Assembly (NCBI GenBank): GCA_036250225.1 | Contig: JAPZLL010000066.1 | Location: 62,001 to 126,000 of the forward strand | DNA from: Cercophora sp. LCS_1 | Lineage: Eukaryota; Ascomycota; Sordariomycetes; Sordariales; Lasiosphaeriaceae | Direction of reading: 5' to 3' | Length of the DNA stretch: 64,000 nt | Shown: piece after piece, positions 39,432-49,076 of the stretch | Numbering within the stretch: the stretch's first letter is position 1 | Layout: each line of letters begins with the position of its first letter | Notes under the pieces: model-generated | Seen by the model: the letters and a program-made list of their open reading frames with translations, nothing else | The model's database searches: none | Told to the model about the DNA's origin: nothing | Position numbers and translations under genes: made by a program

Positions 39432-40562
39432 TTGTTAGTGTCGATGGGTGTGTTGGAGGCAGAGAGGGTGAGGCAAGGTTTGAGATCGAGGTGTCTGTTC
39501 TTGACTGAAAGTATGTATTTTGTGCCATACAATGAACGCCCCGAAGTCCTCTCCGTCTATTTCTTTTGAAGGAATCGTCCATGGGGGTAACCCACAGGTT
39601 GCTTCTAGTTGGTTGGACGACAACAATGTTCTCAGGCTCGAGCTTTTCCTCCGGATAGCCTCACAGGTACGGGCTCCTACCAAGACATTCGGTCGAAATA
39701 ACGCCCTGGACTAACTGGTCAGTGTGTGTCTCTGTCATCTCTGGAAGAACGACCTACAGTCACAGAGACGTCCGAGTCGGCCGACTTTTCGATCTGGGCG
39801 TCGACAAGGTCCCAGATGTCGGAAAATGCTAGCAGAAAAGCTTCTTGGACGTGGCTCCTAGATAGCTCTATTGAACGCCTAAGCGCTAGCGGTGTGGGGG
39901 ACGTACTTCTTGAGGTGGGTTCGTCCGTTGCGGATTGTAGGCTCCCGACTGTCATCGTCTCGGATTCGCTTGCTCGGGCCTGATCTTCAACCAGCTTTTT
40001 CAGTGTGAAGATTTTGAAGAATAGTATGATCAACCAATTTCAACTGGACTAATTTACCACAATCCCCGACGCTCTAGCTTATAGAAGTGAGGTTTTCTTT
40101 GCATAAAGGTAAGAAAGGAAAAAAACAGAAAATTGTGCCGCCGCGCAAATCGGACCCCTGGATGAATTGAACCATTCGGAATCAAGAAATATTTTAGCGT
40201 CAAAAATTTCTGTCAGCTGCTGACAGGTGCTGTACAGCTACTGCCGACTTGTCGGGGCTGGCGTGTCTGTCGGAAACAATGCTTTCAGTCTCGCAATGCT
40301 CGATTTTATTTCATCGTGAGTCTCATATACTGTGTCCGCCCCGATACTGTCAAGCCCTGAGAGCAGCGCCCTTGTGGGGAGCTCTTGACAGCAAGTCATC
40401 TTCGGCCTTCAACTTGGCATCCACACACGTGACCCCACCCGCCATGATTGGCACCACCGCCTTCCGTATCGCTGCAGCCAACCAAAACACGCAAACGCGA
40501 AAAGAGAACTTGATCTCCTCCGTTGGGCACGCAACAGTCGACGCGCCCCACCCTTCACAACC
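39432..40562. other. Intergenic, one doubtful minus-strand exon
   Basis: No supported complete gene. A minus-strand open frame at 40033-39719 has a coding-like segment (LRRSIELSRSHVQEAFLLAF...) but no ATG near its start, and is preceded by an acceptor-like AATTAG. It could be a lone 3' exon. A possible promoter of the gene at 40563 is in the right part. Confidence 0.35.
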
Positions 40563-42085
40563 ATGTTCAGAGCCCCCGAGGCAATGCACAGCTGGCTTTC
40601 CCAGGTTAGCAGCAACTCGGACGACCGCGAATGTCCAGACGAACGGCCGAGAAAACGATGCCGACTCGGACTTGATATGGCGACACCTTCGTCATCGGCG
40701 GCTCGTAGTGCCTCCCCTTCCAAGAAGCGAAAGACGGACGGCAATGGCGCCGACCCCGAACCCATGACTTCGTGGCCTAGTCGCCTCACCACAAGAACGC
40801 TGCCGCCTTCGCTCCCCGACTCCGCCGCGTTCTCCACCAACCCCCCCTCAACCTCGTCGCATCGCCAGACCCAGAGCTCCAGAGGCTCCCGTCGCTCCGC
40901 CAGCCCTGTCAAGAACATGGTGGGCTTGAATCTGCTGGAGAAGCCTGTATACTTTCATGACTTCCCTGACAGCACCGCGAGCGAGCACAAGCTTCCCGAC
41001 GATGTGCGGCAGCTGTATTCCGACATCCTCGAGGCTGTTGAATACAAGAACGGCATCTACCCGGCCGAGATACGTGCCAAGATTGAAGAGACCAATCCTG
41101 TCCGCCGTCCCCCGTCTTGTGCCTTTCGGGAACCCCGACAACAGCAACAGCAGCAGCAGCAGCAGCAACATAGCACGCGACGTAGTAGAGGGGAAGAAGA
41201 TGACTACTTCGGTTACACACCCATGTCCATTCTGCGCTCCGCTGCCGCAGCCGACGGCACCACGATCGAGGAAGTCATCGCCCGTGCTGAGTTCAATAAG
41301 GTTTGTCGCATCCGCGATGTCACAGAGGAGTGCCTGGCCCTCCGCCGGAGTGAAGCGGCGTGGAACGCCCAAGTCCACGAGCCAGTCCTGTGCCTTGCCT
41401 TCTCGAGGCCAAACCCTTCTGCTGTCCTGATCGAAAACGCCACGGCAGCCAGGATCCTACCCTGCTTCCTCCCCGCTCTCAGTGCCGGAGGTAGCGGGGT
41501 GGTGGACAGTAAGCTCGTCGATTATACTGTCATGCCCAACCTCGGACCCGGGTTTGACGCAATAGTGCGGCCGCCACCAAATTCAAGCGGCATGACCATA
41601 GCGGATCTGTGCATCAACCAAACCGAATACCACCCACTCCAGCGTTTCCCCGTGGCAGTGTCTATTGAGACCAAAGTAGCCGGAGCGAACCTGGAGGAGG
41701 GGCGGATGCAGCTTGCCATATGGACGGCGGCTTGGCACAAAAGAATGGAGCAGTTCGGCCTTGGTGGGAAATACGGCCCGCCTTTGCCAACCCTGCCACT
41801 GATCCTCACTCACGACCAAAGGTGGGACCTCTTTTTTGCTGTTGATCATCGGGACAAAATAGTAAGTCTTTAGGGCATACCTGTACCGTGCGTAAGCAAT
41901 CTAACGCGCAATAATAGGAGATTTTAGGCCCTCAGCAGATTGGTACAACAGGCCAGCTGGAGAAGATATACCAACTACTTACAGCGCTCCGTCACATCGG
42001 AACGTGGGTTGATTCTACGTTTCGTAATTGGGCTATCGAGATGCTATGGAAGGAAGTAGACTTGGGTTACGAAAAGGATGCCTAA
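40563..42085 (+). CDS. PD-(D/E)XK nuclease-like domain protein
   Basis: Two exons (40563-41861, 41918-42085; 56-bp intron GTAAGT...CTAAC...AATAG) give 488 aa. The N-terminal third is disordered, with basic NLS-like patches (RPRKRCR, SPSKKRK) and a ten-residue polyglutamine at about 193-202. The C-terminal half matches the fungal PD-(D/E)XK nuclease-like domain. LVDYTVMPN gives an Asp-containing strand, FPVAVSIETKVAGANLEEG carries the E-x-K element, and MQLAIWTAAWHKRM is the following helix; WDLFFAVDHRDK and a final helix complete the fold. Whether the catalytic residues suffice for cleavage is not certain. Nuclear localisation is inferred. The family is expanded and poorly characterised in filamentous fungi, often near HET and NLR-type genes, as here. 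Confidence 0.75.
41139..41168 (+). repeat. CAA/CAG microsatellite coding for Gln10
   Basis: Ten consecutive glutamine codons, mostly CAG, inside the disordered half of the PD-(D/E)XK-like gene. Length polymorphism between strains is likely. Confidence 0.9.
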
Positions 42086-43428
42086 CTAGTATGGAATTGT
42101 TACGTCTTGCTTTGGGTATACCTGGATGATCCTAAATGGAACGATAACAGTAACAGAGAAGCTCATAAACAGGTCCCCTGGGCGGTAGCCCATCGGCCGG
42201 GGCACATCGGAGGCGGAAGTGAACGAGCTTCCCATACCTATACTTTAGACCTGCGGCCTGTAACGGGCGGCCTGATTATCAACAGCCTCAGCTCATTATC
42301 GCTTCGGAGAGGCTTATACTTCCATGTGGTATTAGCTTCAGGCAGAAGTCCACCTTGATGACAAAGTTGCGTCGCTGTTCGATATGTAGAGGTTGAGTTG
42401 GTTGCACTTGTCAAGTTTGGCTGACGCAGGACCCCCTGTCTACAACAAAGCTTCCTCGTTCATTGTACTAAGAGTCCTCGCCAGAGCTCGTGTTGAAGGC
42501 ACGCCAGAGAGAGGTGCTGTTGGGCGAGGAGTGTCGATGCAGGCAGTTGTGTCAAGTTCCAAGGGGCTTGATGAAACCTAGGAGATTGGGCAGTCAGCCC
42601 ACACTGGTTGGCAGGTTCAGGATTGTTGTCGAGTTGTTGTGAGCTTCCAACTAGAGCAGAGTGAATACTGTCTCTAATCCTACAAAACCTAGCGAGTTTT
42701 ATTGATCGGCTTCAATGAGCCAACAACTTTGTGCTAATTGGGTTCCTCGCAAAGGCACCATGGGAAGGATCGTCCACATCTGGGACAAAAATACAACTAG
42801 ATATACCGTCGGAGATTAATGTTGCGTTACACAGCGTCCCGAGCAGTTCGAGCTCGGTCCGGACCGTCCAGTTAGAGTTTTCATCAATCAATTAGCCGCC
42901 CGCTTGGCCGTCTCATGTGGTTTTGTGTGGGGGCTGTCTCCTGGTCGGTTGTTTATAATAGGCGCGCTCAGGACTTTTGGTGCTGCGCCACATGGCGGCA
43001 GCAGCATTGTTCCGGTTGGCGATGTCGCAATGCGTGCCTTTGATTGGGCCGGCTGCTTTCATCATGCAGAGGATGCATCGATTTGGGGGACGACGTTACA
43101 CTGATCCGCGCTTGATTCAGGAGTGGTGCTATTATATGCTCGGCAATCCCATGTCCATAGTATGATGCTGCACTGCCACCCTCGAAGTGTGATGAGATGC
43201 AGACGACCCAACGTGACAACAAAAGACCAGCCTTATTGAAATAAGTCAAGCAACTGTGCCGCTGGCCCCAGTCACTGGCCAGGGATCAGGCCCTTCAAAG
43301 AGCCAAACGTCCCGCCCTGGTCATTCCTTCGGGCACAGCAAGAACAGTCCGGCAACACCACAGGCCCAGTCGCCCTAGTCGTCTACTTTAGCCGGGGCTT
43401 CACCATCGTCACCACCACAAAACACTAA
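42086..43428. other. Intergenic, no supported gene
   Basis: 1.3 kb between the PD-(D/E)XK-like gene and the ankyrin gene. Short open frames at 42107-42358, 42393-42581 and 42904-43165 lack motifs and splice context. Nothing further seen. Confidence 0.5.
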
Positions 43429-45763
43429 ATGGAGATCGCATTTGCCGTCGTCGGCGCAACAGACGTCGCTGTCCGCGCAACCTCCAAGCTATGGGCCCTC
43501 TCAACAGCGTGGCGCGATGCTCCGACCGATCTTCACAACCTACGAGATGATCTCGCGTGCACCGAGCGATTCTTCGGCGAGGTCCAACAACACCTCCACA
43601 TATCTCGGTCACAGATAAGCTCCCCGATCAGGACCAAGAGCTTTACTTTTGGGGACAGTGATGTTTCTCCCTTTCCAAGGTCCCCATTCCTGGGAAGCGA
43701 ATTCGGTTCACCTACAATGGGAGCGCAGTCAGAGCTCGGCCGGCTGGTCGACCAAGGAAGCGTTGCTCTTCGAAGGATCGAAGCCATCATCGACAACCTG
43801 GCGGGAACAGCGGATGCCGATGCCGAGACTCAGTCCGTGTTGGAAAAGATGGGCGAGTTGAGTAAGAGACGCAAGTTTCTATGGCTTCGGCAATCACGAA
43901 AAATTGCCAAGCTGAGGAAGGAACTGGGTCATATCCGGTCGGGGATCTGTCGAGCCCTCATCGCGCAAAACATGTAAGTGACACCCGATGAATGCCAACA
44001 TCTTCTTACACAATCTCAGATCCATATCCTCCGAGATCTACAACACCCTCGAGCAGTCCCAGCTAGAAGTCTCCTCTCAGCTCAGCACCATCTCCATGTC
44101 CATCGACGCATCCCAAGACACCCTCATCACCCAGCTGGATGGCCGTCTTCAGGGAATCGAAGACCGCATGATCGCTGCCATTCGCCAGACGCCCTCCGAG
44201 AAAGCGTTCACCCCAACTTCACATCTCATCCCCTACTCCCCACCGCCTCCTTACTCCCCAAGCCTAACACCCACCGTGTGCAATTGCCCCTGCCCCTGTC
44301 ACACCCCAACGACCCAAACCTACCACCTCGCCTTCCTCCGCTCTCTCTTCGGCATCCTCCTCGTCGCCCACTCCAACCGACAATCCACCCGCTGCACCAA
44401 CCCAGCCTGCCTCTCATCCACCAGCCCGCCAAAGTCATCCCAATCCATCAACCTGACCTACCACCTCCCATCCTGGCTCGCCCGCACCACCCTCTCCGCG
44501 CTATACACAACAACCCCAACACCAGCCCTCAACCTCCGCGTCTACTACCGCCGTCCCATCACCGAAACCCAAGCCGCCATGGGCGCATCCCGCCTCATCG
44601 AAAAAGGCGACATCCCCGCCCTCAAAGGCGAACTCGCGGCGGGCCGCATCTCCATCTACGACATCCACGCCAAGCGCGGGCATACCGCGCTATCAGTCGC
44701 CATACACGCCTGCCGCCCTGAAGCTGCCAAGTTGTATTTAGCTGCGGGCGCGGATCCCTTTTTCAAGGACGATTTTGGCGACATGGTCATCACCACGGCC
44801 TTTATGCTAGCAATTTCGGGTGCACCGGCTGAGAAGAAAATGGGGGAGTTGTTTCCCATTGGGCGGTATGTCGAGGAGGCCGATTTTACTGCGTTGATGC
44901 GCGGTGTGCTTTGCGGGGTTGATATTAGTGGGATGCTCGCGAAAATGGACCGGAGGGGGATGGAGGAGCAGAGAGGCGAGGGGTGGACGGCGTTGCATTT
45001 GGCTGCGATTAAGGGGGATGCGAAGGCCGTGAGGGCTCTTGTGAGGGCCGGAGCGGATGTGGATGCTAAGACGGGGCGTCATAGCGTGATGCCGCTGTAT
45101 TATGCTTGTCGGTATGGGCATGAGGAGGTGGTGAGGGTTTTACTGACGAGCGGTGCCGACGTGAATCTGAGGGATTGTTATGGGAGGCAGCCGATCCATT
45201 CTTCGGTGGGGACGGTGGCCAAGGTCAACATTGTGAGGATGTTGTTGAGACATGGGGCTGATGTGAATAGTCCGGGAATGCAGGGGTATCCGCCGTTGAT
45301 GTATGCTGTGCTTTGGGGTACTATAGAGGCGGTCGAGTTTTTGGTTGAGAATGGGGCGGATATGACGGCGAGATCGGTCTTTGGGGAGACGATGCTTATG
45401 ATGGCGGTGCGCGTGCTGCGTCATGACTCGGCAAGGTGGCTCTCGGCCCGGGCAGAGGCGAGTCTGTTCCAATGCGTGGATGAGGATGAGAGGAATTTGC
45501 TGCATTTCATTGGGCGGGGTGGTGACGAGGAGATGATGGACATTTTCACTGGGACAGAGAAATGGAGGGGTGTCGGTGTCTTGGCCAAGGACAAATACGG
45601 ACTTACGCCGCTGTATTTGCTGAATCAGAGGGATCCTGACAAGGGGCTGCGGGAGGCGTTTGATCGCTTGCTGGATTGGGTGGAAAAGTGTAACGATGAT
45701 TGTGAGGACGCTTCTGATGATGAATTTTTCGATGCCGAAGAGGGTAGTATAACCGAGGGTTGA
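43429..45763 (+). CDS. Ankyrin-repeat protein with fungal STAND-type N-terminus
   Basis: Two exons (43429-43973, 44020-45763; 46-bp intron) give 762 aa with consistent phase. The N-terminus (MEIAFAVVGATDVAVRATSKLWALSTAW) and the helices after it match the fungal N-terminal module found on NLR/STAND and ankyrin proteins (a GDVAVR-type, HeLo/NACHT-associated helical domain). A Pro/Ser-rich cysteine-bearing linker (CNCPCPCHT) follows. From about residue 380 there are at least seven ankyrin units: GHTALSVAIHACRPEAAKLYLAAGAD, GWTALHLAAIKGDAKAV, MPLYYACRYGHEEVVRVLL, RQPIHSSVG, YPPLMYAVLWGTIEAVEFL, ETMLMMAVR and DERNLLHFIGRGGDEEM. The tail is acidic. No NACHT/NB-ARC P-loop is present. Presumed protein-protein interaction scaffold, possibly in non-self recognition; the function is not established. 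Confidence 0.85.
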
Positions 45764-46691
45764 AAAGGCCATTGCCAGTAGAGCCGATTTCGTATATTTA
45801 CTCAGTCAATAAAGCATGGGCCTAAACTAAACGTGGATTAAACAGGTAGTACTTGTAAGCTGCCATAGAGCTTTCAATCGACAGGAAGATTGGAGGGATT
45901 GAAATCAAGACGGCAAACCATCGAGAGCCAAGTCAAATGCATCCTTTACCTCGATGAGCGATACGTTTCCATGAAGCCGGCAGAAAAAGGCTAAAACGAA
46001 CGAAATCCAAATGTAGAAATAGAGTCAGGCACTGGGGCAGGTCTCAAAATGCATTATTGCTTTTCACCCAGGAACGAAGTGGCAATCCGCGGGTAAGGGA
46101 GTTACCCTTCGACCACCAGCTATGCCTAATTACCTACCTAGCTAGTTAGTTTTGTGCCGTGCGAGCCCCTGGAGAAGCGCAATATAATTTGTCCGTTGAG
46201 GTAGGAAATTCCATCTATTTTTCCTTTCTTTTTTTCATAAGCTGCCTCATCAGGGTGGTATTTGACAGGATGGATGGTGCTGGAACAATGCTTGAGACTG
46301 GGTACCTTGAGGTCGCATCAGCTAAGAGGGTGGGCCGCACCCAATCGGAGGAGACACATACACCAAGGCGTGAAGCACAGCGTTCAAGTGTGGCTTGGGT
46401 ACTCAGTCTGGTGCTAATAGGTTGCCCTCCTTCGTCTCGTCGGCTAGTTTCCGCCTAAAATTGTGGCTGAAATTTCCGGATCAGCGTATTGCCGGACTTT
46501 CCAAGGCAGTCACTGGGCACCTGAAAGGCGGTCGCGCCTAGTCTAAGCCTGAGCTAACCTAACCAACCTAAGCAACATCTGGACTCGAACAACAACCACC
46601 ACACTTGGATTCCAACACATCAGCATCAGTATCCAGATCACCTCTCGAAGCTGGCGGATCCTAGGTTTCGCAAAGGCAATTCAGAACCAAC
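45764..46691. other. Intergenic, no supported gene
   Basis: About 0.9 kb between the ankyrin and first HET genes, on average AT-richer than its neighbours. Only a short unsupported frame (46159-46458). The right end contains the HET promoter. Confidence 0.5.
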
Positions 46692-48902
46692 ATGAACTCG
46701 GCAACAGATTTAAAAACAGCAGACTTGACTGAAAGCGGTCAAAATGATTGGAGTCGTTGGACAGGTCAGGGTGGCACGGGCGACGACAACGACGACGATG
46801 ACGACGGGGACGGGGACGATTTGGGTTATGAAAGCGACAAGAGTACCTGGAAAATCACGATCCCGGACCGCTTCTGTGATAGATGTCAAGAAATTCCTCT
46901 CAACGCGTTCTTTCCAACTTCCATCGAGGGCAAACGCAGGCCATGTACGACGCCAATGGTGGTCCATTATCCAATCGATGTTTCCAAGCGACACTGCCTG
47001 TTGTGCCAGCTTCTCTGGGGCATTGTTTGCCGTATTGGGGGTCCTCGCGTGGTTAACGAGAAGGCGATCAACCGGTTCTTCCTGTGCTTGTTTCGTCCAC
47101 CGCCTGGAGTGGTAGTTTTGTCGCCTTCAAATGAAGTAGCCTGCACAGTAGTGCGACTAGTTGGGGACCAGGGCGACGACAAGGATGAGGCGAAATTTCG
47201 ACGGTGGGAACTTGATCCCAACTCCTTGCCATGGACGGCCACAGAGTTTGCGGATCTCTGTTCGCGAGGATGTGTGATACAGGTTCGCAAGCGCAACCCT
47301 CTTGATTACCCAACTTTCAACCGGCTGTACACAGAGGTTGATATGGAACAGCTGCGACGATTTGTGGCGGCATCGCCGCTGCCTACCAAGGATGGAAAGT
47401 TCGATAAGCCGCTTTGCGACTTGGCCCCTGGTTTCCAGCTCATCGACTGCCACAGTCGCCGAATCGTCTCACTGAAAGAACGGGGGGAATACGTAACGTT
47501 GAGCTACGTTTGGGGGTGCTCAAGCACTAATACCCAAGCACAGACGGCCGATCCAACCAGGCTCCCACATTCGTTACCAAGAGTGATCGAAGATTCAATT
47601 CGAGTAACGGCAACGTTAGGGTTCCGGTATCTTTGGGTTGACCGTTACTGTATCCCTCAGAACGATCCTCAAGCAAGGCACGGGCAAATCAAGCGAATGG
47701 GCGATATTTACTCGGCATCCATTCTCACCATCGTTGCGGCCGCTGGCAATGGGCCAGAACATGGTCTTCCGGGAATCTCTAGACCATCGGTTTTACCTCC
47801 ACAACTCCGGCTGTACGGACCTAATGAAACTTCAATCGGTCTTTACACATTCGGTCCGGTAAAGGCTGCCTTTTCCCAAGGGCTCGTTCTCCCTGATATT
47901 GGCAGCGACCCACTCCGCGAAGAGTTGGAAACCTCCGAGTGGAACTCCCGGGGTTGGACCTTGCAAGAAGCCATTCTCTCAACAAGACGTCTGGTGTTTA
48001 CTCCCTCGTTTATCTACTTCCAGGGTCCCTCAGCTATGCCATTACAACAAGAGCCTTGGGCGTTTGAGCGTGGGAAGGTCATGGGCGGCCTATTTCTCAA
48101 CCCGCCAGAGCGTCAGCTACAAAGCGACAGACGTAACATGAGGACGTCGGGGAGCTTGCATGGCGAAACCGGGTACCTGTCTAAGTTCGCCGAGGATTAT
48201 CTCGGGCGAAGATTGACCTATGACCGAGACGCTTATGCCGCCTTTAGTGGCATTCAGTCACTTTGCCAGCGCGTAATGGGCGACACGTGGTACTTCTTCT
48301 ACGGTCTGCAAATCAAGCGAGTCTCTTACGGATGCGAACCCAACAGAGAATGGCTCGGTGCCGCGCTCCTTTGGAAGTTTTGGGGTAGGCTATCTTCGGT
48401 ATCGCGGCGCCCTGGTGTTCCCAGCTGGACTTGGCTGGGGTGGAAGTTCGGGCGAACGGGAGAAGCCTACGGCCCCAGCTGGCCGAGGGACAACATGACG
48501 CTATTTTCGGCCCAATTCGGCTCCATGGAATTTATTTTTAGTGATGGTTTCGTCGTCGATTGGAGGGACATGTTTAAGCCCCTCCCTGTCTCCGTGAGCG
48601 ACGATATTCCTAGCTTACGAATCAGTGGCTGGACATTCCCGGCAGAAGACCTTGTGGCGCAGAAGTTGGGTTTCGGACTAAGTCAACTTCAGGATGCCGG
48701 TAACATCTTCAGGATGCTATGCCTTGTTATAGGCTACTCCAAGAGCACCAAGCCCGTGGTCTTGGTCCTGGTCCTATGCCCAAAGGCTCGTGGAGCGTCC
48801 TATCAACGAGTTCACATCGACCATACCAAGCTCAATACGTCCTGGGACAGGTGCGATAAAGGGAGTATGGGCTGGGTGAAAAGAACAGTCGTCATTAGCT
48901 AG
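46692..48902 (+). CDS. HET-domain protein 1
   Basis: Intronless, 736 aa. A strongly acidic run (DDNDDDDDGDGDD, about 31-43) precedes a zinc-like Cys-containing N-terminal part (RFCDRCQEIPL, CLLCQLLW). The HET domain starts near residue 265 with three canonical blocks: YVTLSYVWG, FRYLWVDRYCIPQND and RMGDIYSASILTIVAAAG. Downstream motifs are typical of long HET proteins: WNSRGWTLQEAILSTRRLVF, YDRDAYAAFSGI and PSWTWLGWKFG. HET domains trigger cell death in vegetative incompatibility when activated by a partner; no partner domain (NACHT, WD40, patatin) is fused here. It is convergent with HET protein 2, stops only about 175 bp apart. Confidence 0.92.
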   Translation: MNSATDLKTADLTESGQNDWSRWTGQGGTGDDNDDDDDGDGDDLGYESDKSTWKITIPDRFCDRCQEIPLNAFFPTSIEGKRRPCTTPMVVHYPIDVSKRHCLLCQLLWGIVCRIGGPRVVNEKAINRFFLCLFRPPPGVVVLSPSNEVACTVVRLVGDQGDDKDEAKFRRWELDPNSLPWTATEFADLCSRGCVIQVRKRNPLDYPTFNRLYTEVDMEQLRRFVAASPLPTKDGKFDKPLCDLAPGFQLIDCHSRRIVSLKERGEYVTLSYVWGCSSTNTQAQTADPTRLPHSLPRVIEDSIRVTATLGFRYLWVDRYCIPQNDPQARHGQIKRMGDIYSASILTIVAAAGNGPEHGLPGISRPSVLPPQLRLYGPNETSIGLYTFGPVKAAFSQGLVLPDIGSDPLREELETSEWNSRGWTLQEAILSTRRLVFTPSFIYFQGPSAMPLQQEPWAFERGKVMGGLFLNPPERQLQSDRRNMRTSGSLHGETGYLSKFAEDYLGRRLTYDRDAYAAFSGIQSLCQRVMGDTWYFFYGLQIKRVSYGCEPNREWLGAALLWKFWGRLSSVSRRPGVPSWTWLGWKFGRTGEAYGPSWPRDNMTLFSAQFGSMEFIFSDGFVVDWRDMFKPLPVSVSDDIPSLRISGWTFPAEDLVAQKLGFGLSQLQDAGNIFRMLCLVIGYSKSTKPVVLVLVLCPKARGASYQRVHIDHTKLNTSWDRCDKGSMGWVKRTVVIS

Positions 48903-49076
48903 CCGATGCCGCAGGTTGCAAAGTCTCGCAAACAGGTCACAGGGGGGTCGGTCTGCTGACCAAGGTTTCATCCTCTAAGTAGCTTCCTTTGCTCTCGTAC
49001 GTATCTCGACGGGTAATATTTTGGTGTGTTCCTGGTTATCCCCTCCCATATAGACGAAGATTCCTTATATCTCTTG

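Noticed and set aside
39719..40033. 104-codon minus-strand frame with a coding-like helix
   Set aside because: Starts at TTG, no complete model or known family; mentioned in the intergenic entry only.
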